A stretch of DNA of 64,000 nucleotides from Pseudomonas sp. B28(2017) (GCF_002113025.1 NZ_NEJH01000004.1:248001-312000), one strand, 5' to 3'; shown: positions 49,801 through 58,566, numbered from the stretch's first letter. Notes: generated by a model from the letters alone, not told the origin. Translations and numbers: made by a program.

Positions 49801-50316
49801 CTTGGAGATCCCCGCCGCTTCTTCGATGAAGTTGCGCAGGTCTTCGGGCTTGGACTCGATCAGCTTGGAGATCATCCCCTGCTCGATGATCGAGTAGCTA
49901 CGCGGGCCAAGGCCGGTGCCGAGGAAGATGTCAGTGATGTCGCGGCGCCGGCATTTGGTGCCGTTGAGGTAATAAGTGGTCTGGCTGTCGCGGGTCACTT
50001 TGCGGCGAATGGAAATTTCCGCGTAGGCAGCGTACTCGCCGAGCAATGTCCCGTCGGAGTTATCGAACACCAGCTCGATGCTGGCCTGGCTCACCGGCTT
50101 GCGGCTGGTGGAGCCGTTGAAGATGACGTCGGTCATCGACTCGCCGCGCAGGTTCTTCGCCGAACTCTCGCCCATTACCCAGCGCACGGCGTCGATGATG
50201 TTCGACTTGCCGCAGCCATTGGGCCCGACCACCGCCGCCATGTTACTGGGGAAGTTCACCGTGGTCGGGTCGACGAAGGACTTGAACCCCGCCAGCTTGA
50301 TGCACTTTAGGCGCAC
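46828..50316 (-). CDS. smc: Chromosome segregation ATPase SMC
   Basis: SMC dimers with ScpA and ScpB form the bacterial condensin. The 1162-residue product has the N-terminal Walker A GPNGCGKSN (near residue 32), two long coiled coils, a hinge (about 515-640, with LREQNLADRPRLAEGL), and C-terminal LSGGEKALTALAL and Walker B CMLDEVDAPLDD. The start is GTG at 50316 (protein MRLKCIKLAGFKSF), chosen by homology; it begins 2 bases after the gntR stop (TGA-GC-GTG), so the two are probably translationally coupled. Confidence 0.95.
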   Translation of the reverse strand: MRLKCIKLAGFKSFVDPTTVNFPSNMAAVVGPNGCGKSNIIDAVRWVMGESSAKNLRGESMTDVIFNGSTSRKPVSQASIELVFDNSDGTLLGEYAAYAEISIRRKVTRDSQTTYYLNGTKCRRRDITDIFLGTGLGPRSYSIIEQGMISKLIESKPEDLRNFIEEAAGISKYKERRRETENRIRRTHENLERLTDLREELERQLERLHRQAEAARKYQEFKGEERQLKAQLSALRWQALNDQVGQREAIIGNQEISFEALVAEQRNADASIERLRDGHHDLSERFNLVQGRFYSVGGDIARVEQSIQHGQQRLRQLQDDLKEAERARLETESHLGHDRTLLLTLGEELDMLTPEQEVTSAAAEEAAAALEESETTMHGWQEQWDTFNLTAAEPRRQAEVQQSRIQQLETSLERLADRQKRLGEERALLSADPEDAAIMELSEQLAESEATLEDLQTSEQAQVEKLEQLRQELQQALSAQQQAQGDLQRLNGRLASLEALQQAALDPGTGTAEWLREQNLADRPRLAEGLKVEAGWELAVETVLGADLQAVLVDDFNDFDLSGFAQGDLRLLSPASDGIRVPGSLLDKVEAQIDLSPWLGQVKPVDSLEQALALRGQLAAGQSLISRDGYWVGRHFLRVRRASEAESGVLARGQEIQQLGLERETLEAAVETLETRLQNLRAQQRQQENGREHLRRLLQDEARQQGELKAQLSAGKAKVEQLTLRRTRLDEELTELDEQRALEHENIGEARLHLQEALDSMAQDTEQRELLLAQRDSLRERLDRVRQEARQHKDHAHQLAVRLGSLKAQHDSTRQALERLEMQSERLTEKREQLSLNLEEGEAPLEELRLKLEELLDKRMTVDEELKTAQIALEDADRELRDAEKRRSQAEQQSQLIRSQLETQRMEWQALTVRRKTLQDQLLEDGYDLHGVLATLTAEASEKDAEEELERIAARIQRLGAINLAAIDEYQQQSERKRYLDAQNDDLVEALETLENVIRKIDKETRNRFKDTFDQINGGLQALFPKVFGGGRAYLELTGEDLLDTGVTIMAQPPGKKNSTIHLLSGGEKALTALALVFAIFKLNPAPFCMLDEVDAPLDDANVGRYARLVKEMSQTVQFIYITHNKIAMEMAEQLMGVTMHEPGCSRLVAVDVEEAMAMVDA

Positions 50317-50318
50317 GC

Positions 50319-50978
50319 TCAGGCGTCCGTCAGAGCGGAGATCACCAGATCGCAACTGCGCTGGGCGTAAGCCGTCAGCACCACGCGAATCTGCGCAAAG
50401 TCACGGGCGATCACGGCCGCGAGCAAGCGTTCGAACAGTTCCAGAAACTCGCTCATCGAAGCCTTGCGCTGGTCCAGGGCAAGGAAATAGGCACGACTCA
50501 TGGCCGGCTGCAGATTCTCGACGGTTTCCTGCAGGTACGGGTTGTTGGCAAACCCATAGGCGGCTCGCATCACGTTGAAACTTTCATCGACGAAGGTGTG
50601 GATGTCCTGGCGCTCGTAGCTGGCGGTCAGGCGCTGCTGAATCTGCACGAACGGCGCCAGGTCAGCCTCGACTTTCCAGCCACTGGCCACCGAGTTGGCC
50701 AGCAGGATGTACATCTCGCTCATCAGCGTGCACAGGCTCTGCACCTTGTGTGCGGTGAGCTCGGTCACGTGGGCGCCACGTCGCGGCAGGATCGCGATCA
50801 GGTGCCGACGCTCGAGGATCAGCAAGGCCTCGCGGACCGAACCACGGCTGACATTGAGGGCCAGTGTGACCTTCTGTTCCTGGATGCGCTCCCCGGGCTT
50901 CATTTCGCCGCGAATGATGCGTTCGGCGAGGTGGTGAGCGATTTGCTCGGCGAGGCTGTCCGGCGCCTTGAACGTCAT
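50319..50978 (-). CDS. GntR-family regulator, FCD (FadR) subfamily, upstream of smc
   Basis: The 219-residue regulator has an N-terminal winged helix (GEMKPGERIQEQKVTLALNVSRGSVREALLILERRHLI, in parts) and an all-helical FCD effector domain. The ligand is unknown. GAAGAA lies 6 bases before the ATG. It is 277 bases from divergent xdhA and directly precedes smc, an unusual partner for a metabolic regulator. It could control xdh through the tandem palindromes at 51161-51198. That link is a guess from position. Confidence 0.9.
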   Translation of the reverse strand: MTFKAPDSLAEQIAHHLAERIIRGEMKPGERIQEQKVTLALNVSRGSVREALLILERRHLIAILPRRGAHVTELTAHKVQSLCTLMSEMYILLANSVASGWKVEADLAPFVQIQQRLTASYERQDIHTFVDESFNVMRAAYGFANNPYLQETVENLQPAMSRAYFLALDQRKASMSEFLELFERLLAAVIARDFAQIRVVLTAYAQRSCDLVISALTDA

Positions 50979-51160
50979 GGTTGTTCTTCAAACTCTTCGA
51001 TCTGTACAAGCGGCGCAGTGTAGCGCAATTGCTGCCTCATGGCGGAGTGCCCACCCGGAGGTTTTTGGCACGATTCAAGCAGAATTCAGGCAAAAAGGCA
51101 GGCTATCGAACCAACGACAATAATTAAGGAACAGGATGTTAATCGACAAAATGCAATTTC

Positions 51161-51198
51161 CTGACCTTTAAGTCAGAAAATCATTGACCGAAAAGTCA
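51161..51198. promoter_or_regulatory. Tandem palindromic operators upstream of xdhA
   Basis: CTGAC-CTTTAA-GTCAG (51161-51176) and TTGAC-CGAAAA-GTCAG (TGAC at 51185, GTCA at 51195) are two copies of TGAC-N6-GTCA, with centres 23 bases apart, about two helical turns. They lie 58-95 bases before the xdhA start, in the gap shared with divergent gntR. Confidence 0.6.
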
Positions 51199-51255
51199 GA
51201 CCTGCTAAATTCGGTCCTATCGGTTAACAACAATAATGAGTCTGCGAGGCCTTCC

Positions 51256-52710
51256 GTGATCCAGTTTTTACTAAACCAGGAACTCCGTAGCGAGCACGCC
51301 CTGGACCCGAACCTGACCGTGCTCAATTATCTGCGCGACCATGTGGGCAAGCCCGGCACCAAAGAAGGCTGCGCCAGCGGTGACTGCGGCGCCTGCACCG
51401 TGGTGGTCGGCGAATTGCAAACGGATGATGACGGCCGCGAACACATTCGCTATCGCAGCCTCAACTCGTGCCTGACCTTCGTGTCGTCCCTGCACGGCAA
51501 ACAACTGATCAGCGTTGAAGACCTCAAGCACAAAGGTCAACTGCACAGCGTGCAGAAAGCCATGGTCGAATGCCACGGCTCGCAATGCGGCTTCTGTACC
51601 CCAGGCTTCGTGATGTCTCTGTTTGCCCTGCAAAAGAACAGCGATGCACCGGATCATGCCAAAGCCCACGAAGCACTGGCCGGCAATCTCTGCCGCTGCA
51701 CCGGCTACCGGCCGATCCTGGAAGCCGCCGAACAGTCCTGCTGCGGCAAGCAACCGGACCAGTTCGACGCCCGCGAGGCCGACACCATTGCGCGCCTGAA
51801 AGCCATTGCCCCTAGCGATATCGGCGAGCTCAACAGCGGCGACAAACGTTGCCTGGTGCCGCTGACCGTGGCCGACCTGGCCGACCTCTACGACGCTTAT
51901 CCACAGGCTCGCCTGTTGGCTGGCGGCACCGACCTGGCGCTGGAAGTCACGCAGTTCCACCGCACCCTGCCGGTGATGATCTACGTCGGCAACGTCGCCG
52001 AGATGAAACGCATCGAACGTTTTGACGATCGTCTGGAAATCGGCGCAGCCACGGCCCTTTCCGATTGCTACGAGGCCTTGAACGCCGAGTACCCGGACTT
52101 CGGTGAATTGCTGCACCGCTTCGCCTCCTTGCAGATCCGCAACCAGGGCACCCTCGGCGGCAACATCGGCAACGCCTCGCCGATTGGTGACTCGCCGCCC
52201 CTGCTGATCGCCCTCGGCGCGCAAATCGTGCTGTGCAAAGGCGAAACCCGCCGCACCCTGGCGCTGGAAGACTACTTCATCGATTACCGCGTCACGGCGC
52301 GCCAGGAAAGCGAGTTCATCGAGAAGATCATCGTGCCGCGCGCCAGCGTCGAAAAACTGTTCCGCGCCTACAAAGTTTCCAAGCGCCTGGATGACGACAT
52401 TTCCGCCGTGTGTGCTGCCTTCAACATTCGCCTGGAAAACGGCGTGGTGGCCGAGGCCCGCGTCGCGTTCGGCGGCATGGCGGCCATCCCGAAACGCGCT
52501 GCTGCTTGCGAGGCCGCATTGCTCGGTTCGCCGTTCAACAACGCCACCGTTGAACGTGCCTGCGCCGCCTTGGGCGAAGATTTCACGCCGCTCTCGGACT
52601 TCCGCGCCAGCAAGGAATATCGCTTGCTCAGCGCGCAAAACCTGCTGCGCAAATACTTCATCGAACTGCAAACACCGCACATCGAGACTCGGGTGACCGC
52701 TTATGTCTAA
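51256..52710 (+). CDS. xdhA: Xanthine dehydrogenase small subunit XdhA (FeS and FAD)
   Basis: XdhA carries electrons from the molybdenum site to NAD during hypoxanthine and xanthine oxidation. The 484-residue product has a plant-type [2Fe-2S] domain (GCASGDCGACTVVVG), a second [2Fe-2S] helical domain (GSQCGFCTPGF and NLCRCTGYRP), and an FAD domain with ARLLAGGTDLALEV. The start is GTG at 51256 (MIQFLLNQELRSEH) with GAGG 7 bases upstream. It overlaps xdhB by 8 bases. Tandem operators lie just upstream. Confidence 0.95.
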   Translation: MIQFLLNQELRSEHALDPNLTVLNYLRDHVGKPGTKEGCASGDCGACTVVVGELQTDDDGREHIRYRSLNSCLTFVSSLHGKQLISVEDLKHKGQLHSVQKAMVECHGSQCGFCTPGFVMSLFALQKNSDAPDHAKAHEALAGNLCRCTGYRPILEAAEQSCCGKQPDQFDAREADTIARLKAIAPSDIGELNSGDKRCLVPLTVADLADLYDAYPQARLLAGGTDLALEVTQFHRTLPVMIYVGNVAEMKRIERFDDRLEIGAATALSDCYEALNAEYPDFGELLHRFASLQIRNQGTLGGNIGNASPIGDSPPLLIALGAQIVLCKGETRRTLALEDYFIDYRVTARQESEFIEKIIVPRASVEKLFRAYKVSKRLDDDISAVCAAFNIRLENGVVAEARVAFGGMAAIPKRAAACEAALLGSPFNNATVERACAALGEDFTPLSDFRASKEYRLLSAQNLLRKYFIELQTPHIETRVTAYV

Positions 52711-55102
52711 TCATCACGCCGTAGAGAAGACCCAAGCCGAATTGGCTGAACTGTTCGCCAAGGACCTGACCACCGGTGTCGGCCGCAGCGTCAGGCACGA
52801 CAGCGCCGCCAAGCATGTCGCCGGTGAAGCGCTGTACATCGACGATCGCCTGGAGTTTGCGAACCAGTTGCACGTTTATGCGCGCATGTCGGACCGCGCC
52901 CACGCCCGCATCATCAGCATCGACACCGCGCCCTGCTACGCCTTCGAAGGCGTGCGCATCGCCATTACCCACGAAGACGTACCGGGCCTGAAAGACATCG
53001 GCCCGTTGCTGCCCGGCGATCCGCTGCTGGCCATCGATACCGTGCAATTCGTCGGTCAACCCGTGGTCGCCGTTGCCGCGAAAGACCTGGAAACCGCACG
53101 CAAGGCGGCCATGGCCGCGATCATCGAATACGAAGACCTCGAACCCGTGCTGGATGTGGTCGAAGCCCTGCGCAAACGCCACTTCGTCCTGGAAAGCCAC
53201 ACTCACAAGCGTGGCGATTCGGCCACGGCACTGGCCACCGCCGAGCACCGCATTCAAGGCACCCTGCACATCGGCGGCCAGGAACACTTCTACCTGGAAA
53301 CCCAGATCTCTTCGGTGATGCCGACCGAAGACGGCGGCATGATCGTCTACTGCTCGACCCAGAACCCCACCGAAGTGCAGAAGCTGGTGGCCGAAGTGCT
53401 GGACGTGTCGATGAACAAGATCGTCGTCGACATGCGCCGCATGGGCGGTGGTTTCGGTGGCAAGGAAACCCAGGCGGCCAGCCCTGCGTGTCTGTGCGCG
53501 GTGATCGCGCACCTCACCGGCCAACCGACCAAGATGCGTCTGCCACGGGTCGAAGACATGCTGATGACCGGCAAGCGTCACCCGTTCTATGTCGAATACG
53601 ATGTGGGCTTTGACAGCACCGGCCGCCTGCACGGCATCAACCTGGAACTGGCCGGCAACTGCGGCTGTTCGCCTGACCTGTCGGCGTCGATCGTCGACCG
53701 GGCGATGTTCCACTCGGACAACTCGTACTATCTGGGCGACGCGACCATCAACGGTCATCGCTGCAAGACCAACACCGCGTCGAACACCGCCTACCGCGGT
53801 TTCGGCGGCCCGCAAGGCATGGTCGCCATCGAGGAAGTGATGGACGCCATCGCCCGTCACCTGGCCCTCGACCCGCTGGCCGTGCGCAAGGCCAACTACT
53901 ACGGCAAGACCGAACGCAACGTCACCCATTACTACCAGACCGTCGAGCACAACATGCTCGAAGAGATGACCGCAGAACTTGAAGAAAGCAGCCAGTATGC
54001 CGAGCGTCGCGAAGCGATCCGTCGCTACAACGCCAATAGCCCGATCCTGAAAAAAGGCCTGGCGCTGACCCCGGTGAAATTCGGCATTTCCTTCACCGCC
54101 AGCTTCCTCAACCAGGCAGGCGCCTTGGTGCATGTCTACACCGACGGCAGCATCCACCTGAACCACGGCGGCACCGAAATGGGCCAGGGCCTGAACACCA
54201 AGGTCGCACAGGTTGTGGCCGAAGTGTTCCAGGTGGAAATGGACCGCGTGCAAATCACCGCGACCAACACCGACAAAGTACCGAACACCTCGCCGACCGC
54301 CGCTTCCAGCGGTGCCGACCTGAACGGCAAGGCTGCGCAGAACGCGGCGGAAACCATCAAGAAACGCCTGGTGGAATTCGCTGCCCGCCAATACAAGGTC
54401 AGCGAAGAGGACGTGGAATTCCACAACGGCCATGTGCGCATACGCGACCATATCCTGACCTTCGAAGCGTTGATCCAGCAGGCGTACTTCGCCCAGGTGT
54501 CGCTGTCGAGCACCGGGTTCTACAAGACCCCGAAAATCTACTACGACCGCAGCCAGGCCCGTGGCCGGCCGTTCTACTACTTCGCCTTTGGTGCGGCGTG
54601 CTGCGAAGTGCTGGTCGACACCCTGACCGGCGAATACAAGATGCTGCGCACCGACATCCTCCACGACGTCGGCGCCTCGCTGAACCCGGCCATCGACATC
54701 GGTCAGGTCGAGGGCGGTTTCATCCAGGGCATGGGCTGGCTGACCATGGAAGAGCTGGTGTGGAACAACAAGGGCAAGCTGATGACCAACGGCCCGGCCA
54801 GCTACAAGATTCCGGCCGTGGCGGACATGCCGCTGGACCTGCGGGTGAAGCTGGTGGAAAACCGCAAGAACCCGGAAGACACGGTGTTCCATTCCAAGGC
54901 CGTGGGCGAGCCGCCGTTCATGCTTGGCATCGCCTCGTGGTGCGCAATCAAGGACGCCGTGGCGAGCTTGGGCGACTACAAACACCAACCGAAGATCGAT
55001 GCGCCGGCGACCCCGGAGCGGGTGTTGTGGGGCTGCGAGCAGATGCGCCAGTTGAAGGCGGCGAAGGCTGTCGAGGCTGAAACCGAGCTGGCTTCGCTTT
55101 AA
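52703..55102 (+). CDS. xdhB: Xanthine dehydrogenase large subunit XdhB (molybdopterin)
   Basis: XdhB holds the molybdenum cofactor and hydroxylates hypoxanthine to xanthine and then urate. The 799-residue product has the cofactor motifs RMGGGFGGKE, NTAYRGFGGPQGM and QGLNTKV. The catalytic Glu736 is in VGEPPFMLG near the C terminus. It overlaps xdhA by 8 bases, so the subunits are co-translated. A REP doublet separates it from xdhC by 143 bases. Confidence 0.95.
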   Translation: MSNHHAVEKTQAELAELFAKDLTTGVGRSVRHDSAAKHVAGEALYIDDRLEFANQLHVYARMSDRAHARIISIDTAPCYAFEGVRIAITHEDVPGLKDIGPLLPGDPLLAIDTVQFVGQPVVAVAAKDLETARKAAMAAIIEYEDLEPVLDVVEALRKRHFVLESHTHKRGDSATALATAEHRIQGTLHIGGQEHFYLETQISSVMPTEDGGMIVYCSTQNPTEVQKLVAEVLDVSMNKIVVDMRRMGGGFGGKETQAASPACLCAVIAHLTGQPTKMRLPRVEDMLMTGKRHPFYVEYDVGFDSTGRLHGINLELAGNCGCSPDLSASIVDRAMFHSDNSYYLGDATINGHRCKTNTASNTAYRGFGGPQGMVAIEEVMDAIARHLALDPLAVRKANYYGKTERNVTHYYQTVEHNMLEEMTAELEESSQYAERREAIRRYNANSPILKKGLALTPVKFGISFTASFLNQAGALVHVYTDGSIHLNHGGTEMGQGLNTKVAQVVAEVFQVEMDRVQITATNTDKVPNTSPTAASSGADLNGKAAQNAAETIKKRLVEFAARQYKVSEEDVEFHNGHVRIRDHILTFEALIQQAYFAQVSLSSTGFYKTPKIYYDRSQARGRPFYYFAFGAACCEVLVDTLTGEYKMLRTDILHDVGASLNPAIDIGQVEGGFIQGMGWLTMEELVWNNKGKLMTNGPASYKIPAVADMPLDLRVKLVENRKNPEDTVFHSKAVGEPPFMLGIASWCAIKDAVASLGDYKHQPKIDAPATPERVLWGCEQMRQLKAAKAVEAETELASL

Positions 55103-55118
55103 AGACCTAGGCGCGGCC

Positions 55119-55214
55119 TTCGCGAGCAGGCTCGCTCCCACAATGGATCTCCAGTGGGCACAAATTTTGTGAATGACAGAGATCAAAATGTGGGAGCGAG
55201 CCTGCTCGCGAAGA
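55119..55214. repeat. REP doublet between xdhB and xdhC
   Basis: CGCGAGCAGGCTCGCTCCCACA and TGTGGGAGCGAGCCTGCTCGCG are perfect complements over 22 bases, about 50 bases apart, inside the xdhABC-guaD run. Confidence 0.88.
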
Positions 55215-55245
55215 CGGCCGAACAGACAACAATGTCGAGGTGAAC

Positions 55246-56088
55246 ATGTACAACTGGATCGACGCCCTCGCCGACCTGCAAAACCGGGGTGAGCCCTGCG
55301 TGTTGATAACCATCATCGAAGAGCTCGGCTCGACGCCGCGCAATGCCGGCTCGAAGATGGTCATCAGCGCGAACCAGGCCTTCGACACCATCGGTGGCGG
55401 ACACCTGGAATACAAAGCCATGCAGATTGCCCGCGAGATGCTGGCCAGCGGTAAACAGGACACCCATCTGGAGCGATTCAGCCTCGGCGCCAGCCTCGGC
55501 CAATGCTGTGGTGGTGCGACGGTATTGCTGTTCGAACCGATGGGCCAGGTACAGGCGCAGATCGCCGTGTTCGGTGCCGGCCACGTGGGCCGGGCGCTGG
55601 TGCCACTGCTGGCCAGCCTGCCCTGCCGGGTGCGCTGGATCGACTCGCGGGATGCGGAGTTTCCCGAACAGATTCCCCATGGCGTGCGCAAGATCGTCAG
55701 CGAAGAACCGGTGGATGAAGTCGACGACCTGCCCGCGGGCAGTTATTGCATCGTCATGACCCACAACCATCAACTCGACCTCGAACTGACCGCCGCCATC
55801 CTAAAGCGCAACGACTTCGCCTACTTCGGCCTGATCGGTTCGAAGACCAAACGCGTGAAGTTCGAACATCGCCTGCGCGACCGCGGCTTCGACACCAGCG
55901 TCGTGCAACGCATGCGCTGCCCGATGGGCATCGGCGAAGTCAAAGGCAAGTTGCCTGTGGAAATCGCCATCTCCATCGCCGGCGAAATCATCGCCACCTA
56001 TAACGCCAATTTCGGTCAGCACACCGCCAGCACCGGATCGATTGCCAAACTGCTGCCTGCGTCACGCCGCAGCCAAGCCTCCAACTGA
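55246..56088 (+). CDS. xdhC: Xanthine dehydrogenase accessory protein XdhC
   Basis: XdhC binds the molybdenum cofactor, promotes its sulfuration and inserts it into XdhB. The 280-residue product has the N-terminal XdhC/CoxI domain (IEELGSTPRNAGSKM, DTIGGGHLEYKAM) with the GQCCGGA Cys pair, and a C-terminal Rossmann domain with FGAGHVGRALVPLL and FGLIGSKTKR. GAGGTG lies 4 bases before the ATG; a GTG two codons earlier is the alternative. guaD starts 8 bases after its stop. Confidence 0.94.
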   Translation: MYNWIDALADLQNRGEPCVLITIIEELGSTPRNAGSKMVISANQAFDTIGGGHLEYKAMQIAREMLASGKQDTHLERFSLGASLGQCCGGATVLLFEPMGQVQAQIAVFGAGHVGRALVPLLASLPCRVRWIDSRDAEFPEQIPHGVRKIVSEEPVDEVDDLPAGSYCIVMTHNHQLDLELTAAILKRNDFAYFGLIGSKTKRVKFEHRLRDRGFDTSVVQRMRCPMGIGEVKGKLPVEIAISIAGEIIATYNANFGQHTASTGSIAKLLPASRRSQASN

Positions 56089-56096
56089 GAATTCTC

Positions 56097-57401
56097 ATGC
56101 CTCTGACTCGCAAAGCCTACCGCGCCGCCATCCTGCACAGCATCGCCGACCCTGCCATCGTGGGCATCGAAGCCTCCTACGAGTATTTCGAAGACGGTTT
56201 GCTGGTTGTGGACAACGGCCAGATCAGCGCGCTCGGCCACGCCAGCGAACTGCTGCCGACCCTGGCGGCTGACGTCGAAATCACCCACTATCAGGACGCA
56301 CTGATCACTCCCGGCTTCATCGATACCCACATCCATTTGCCGCAAACCGGCATGGTCGGTGCCTACGGCGAGCAATTGCTGGACTGGCTCAACACCTACA
56401 CCTTCCCGTGCGAAAGCCAGTTCGCCGACAAGGCCCACGCCGACGAAGTCGCGGACATTTTCATCAAGGAACTGCTGCGCAACGGCACCACCACCGCGCT
56501 GGTTTTCGGCAGCGTGCACCCGCAATCGGTGAATTCGTTCTTCGAAGCGGCCGAACAGTTGGATCTGCGGATGATCGCCGGCAAGGTGATGATGGACCGC
56601 AACGCGCCGGACTACCTGACCGACACCGCCGAATCCAGCTACATGGAAAGCAAGGCGTTGATCGAGCGCTGGCACGGCAAGGGTCGCCTGCACTACGCCG
56701 TCACCCCACGCTTCGCACCGACCAGTACCCCGGAACAGCTCACCCTGGCCGGCCAGTTGCTGACTGAATACCCGGATCTGTACATGCAGACCCACATCAG
56801 CGAAAACCTCAAGGAAATCGAGTGGGTCAAGGAGTTGTTCCCGGAGCGCAAAGGCTACCTGGACGTCTACGATCACTACCAGTTGCTCGGCGAGCGCTCG
56901 GTGTTCGCCCACGGCGTGCACCTGTGCGATGACGAGTGCGCGCGACTGGCAGAAACCGGTTCGGCCATCTCGTTCTGCCCGACCTCGAACTTCTTCCTTG
57001 GCAGCGGCCTGTTCAACCTGCCGATGGCCGAGAAGCACAAACTCAATGTCGGCATCGGCACCGATGTGGGCGGCGGCACCAGTTTCTCGCTGCTGCAAAC
57101 CCTCAACGAAGCCTACAAGGTCATGCAACTGCAAGGCGCACGCCTGAGCCCGTTCAAGTCGCTGTACCTGGCCACCCTCGGTGGCGCCCGCGCGCTGCGC
57201 CTGGAAGACAGGATCGGTAACCTGCAACCGGGCACCGACGCCGACTTCCTGGTGCTGGACTACAACGCCACGCCACTGCTGGGCTATCGCCTGAAACAGG
57301 CCCATAACATCGCCGAGACGTTGTTCGTGTTGATGACGCTGGGGGATGACCGGACTGTGCTGCAGACTTATGCGGCAGGGAATCTGGTGCATCAGCGGTA
57401 A
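56097..57401 (+). CDS. guaD: Guanine deaminase GuaD
   Basis: GuaD hydrolyses guanine to xanthine and ammonia, feeding xanthine dehydrogenase. The 434-residue amidohydrolase has the metal motif PGFIDTHIHLPQTG, the active-site His segments YMQTHISENLKE and FAHGVHLCDDE, SFCPTSNFFLGSG, and the metal Asp in GIGTDVGGGTS. It starts 8 bases after xdhC with GAGA upstream. A strong terminator follows, so xdhABC-guaD is a unit. Confidence 0.95.
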   Translation: MPLTRKAYRAAILHSIADPAIVGIEASYEYFEDGLLVVDNGQISALGHASELLPTLAADVEITHYQDALITPGFIDTHIHLPQTGMVGAYGEQLLDWLNTYTFPCESQFADKAHADEVADIFIKELLRNGTTTALVFGSVHPQSVNSFFEAAEQLDLRMIAGKVMMDRNAPDYLTDTAESSYMESKALIERWHGKGRLHYAVTPRFAPTSTPEQLTLAGQLLTEYPDLYMQTHISENLKEIEWVKELFPERKGYLDVYDHYQLLGERSVFAHGVHLCDDECARLAETGSAISFCPTSNFFLGSGLFNLPMAEKHKLNVGIGTDVGGGTSFSLLQTLNEAYKVMQLQGARLSPFKSLYLATLGGARALRLEDRIGNLQPGTDADFLVLDYNATPLLGYRLKQAHNIAETLFVLMTLGDDRTVLQTYAAGNLVHQR

Positions 57402-57415
57402 AAGTTTGCGCCCAT

Positions 57416-57455
57416 AAAAAATCCCCCGGCGCTTTTCAGCCCGGGGGATTTTTAT
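57416..57455. terminator. Bidirectional terminator between guaD and gntR
   Basis: AAAAATCCCCCGG and CCGGGGGATTTTT pair over 13 bases around CGCTTTTCAGC-like sequence, with T runs on both strands for two converging genes. Confidence 0.92.
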
Positions 57456-57482
57456 TGCCTGTCATACCGCCATCGCGGTCTA

Positions 57483-58247
57483 TCAGATTTTCGCTGGCGA
57501 ACGCCCAGGCTTCTTGGTCTGCAACAAATGCGAGAACACTGCATGCAGATCATCCGAAGCACTTTCCTCGTCGAGGTTGAGCTTGCTGTCGATGTGATCC
57601 ATGTGATGCATCATCAGGTTGACGGCCAGCTCAGCGTCGCGCTTCTCGATAGCGTCGATCAACTGGGTGTGCTCGTCGTAGGAACAGTGGGAACGGTTGC
57701 CGCTTTCGTACTGGGCGATGATCAGCGAAGTCTGGGACACCAGGCTGCGCTGGAAGCTGATCAACGGGGCGTTTTTCGCCGCTTCAGCCAGTTTCAGGTG
57801 GAATTCACCCGATAGACGGATGCCGGCACCCCGGTCGCCACGGGAAAAGCTGTCGCGCTCGTCGTTGACCATCTGACGCAATTCGGCAATCTGCTCGGCG
57901 GTGGCGTGCTGCACCGCCAATTCAGTGATCGCGCGCTCGACCAGACGCCGGGCCATGAACACCTGCCGCGCCTCTTCGACGCTCGGGCTGGCAACGACGG
58001 CGCCGCGATTCGGACGTAGCAGCACCACGCCTTCATGGGCCAGGCGCGACAAGGCGCGGCGAATGATGGTGCGGCTGACCCCGAAAATTTCCCCCAGCGC
58101 TTCTTCGCTCAACTTGGTGCCGGGCGCCAGACGCTGCTCGAGGATGGCCTCGAAGATATGCGCGTAGACAATATCGTCCTGGGTACCGCTGCGGCCGGCT
58201 TTGCCTGCTCGCGGTTGTTTCTTTAGGGGTTGCAACTGTTCGTTCAT
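57483..58247 (-). CDS. GntR-family regulator, FCD subfamily, purine cluster
   Basis: The 254-residue regulator has a Lys/Arg-rich N-terminal extension of about 22 residues, a winged helix (KLSEEALGEIFGVSRTIIRR) and an FCD domain with the Asp/His metal-site pattern (FHLKLAEAAKN, HTQLIDAIEKRD). It lies between guaD and a divergent BenE-type transporter, and a 12-bp palindrome typical of this subfamily's operators lies upstream. It probably controls itself and the transporter. The start is set by the family-like N terminus; the ribosome site is weak. Confidence 0.9.
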   Translation of the reverse strand: MNEQLQPLKKQPRAGKAGRSGTQDDIVYAHIFEAILEQRLAPGTKLSEEALGEIFGVSRTIIRRALSRLAHEGVVLLRPNRGAVVASPSVEEARQVFMARRLVERAITELAVQHATAEQIAELRQMVNDERDSFSRGDRGAGIRLSGEFHLKLAEAAKNAPLISFQRSLVSQTSLIIAQYESGNRSHCSYDEHTQLIDAIEKRDAELAVNLMMHHMDHIDSKLNLDEESASDDLHAVFSHLLQTKKPGRSPAKI

Positions 58248-58339
58248 GGGCACTCGAGTCGGAAGAACTGCGGCGAATTGACGGTGACTGTAATACGGCA
58301 CAGTGGGTCGCTGGCAAGTATCGCGTAAAAAACACCACG

Positions 58340-58351
58340 ATTGTACACAAT
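58340..58351. promoter_or_regulatory. GntR/FCD-type operator between gntR and the transporter
   Basis: ATTGTACACAAT is perfectly symmetric and resembles the TTGTATACAA-type sites of FCD-subfamily GntR regulators. It lies 93 bases before the gntR start and 236 bases before the transporter start. Confidence 0.6.
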
Positions 58352-58452
58352 GGATGGTGGCAACACGACTGTACGGCTGAATGTTGCCTCGGCTGTATCG
58401 CAATGATCCCTTACGTTTGAGTTTAGGCTTGAACACGCAATTTCCCACTCAT

Positions 58453-58566
58453 TGCAGGAGCGAGCCTGCTCGCGAAAAAAACGGTGACGCTACCGGGTGT
58501 CAGGCCCCCAACGTCATCGTTGACGACCATCGTTGGAACGCCGCCCGGATCAAGCTCGCTCCTACA
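58453..58566. repeat. REP doublet (REPIN) with conserved spacer, copy 3
   Basis: GCAGGAGCGAGCCTGCTCGCG and AGCTCGCTCCTAC flank a spacer with GGGTGTCAGG and CGTTGACGACCATCG followed by GGAACGCCGCCCGGA, as in the copy at 5739. It ends 21 bases before the transporter ATG, next to its ribosome site. Confidence 0.85.

Noticed and set aside
52658..55186. 842-codon frame opposite xdhB
   Set aside because: It is a shadow of XdhB that also runs through the REP doublet.
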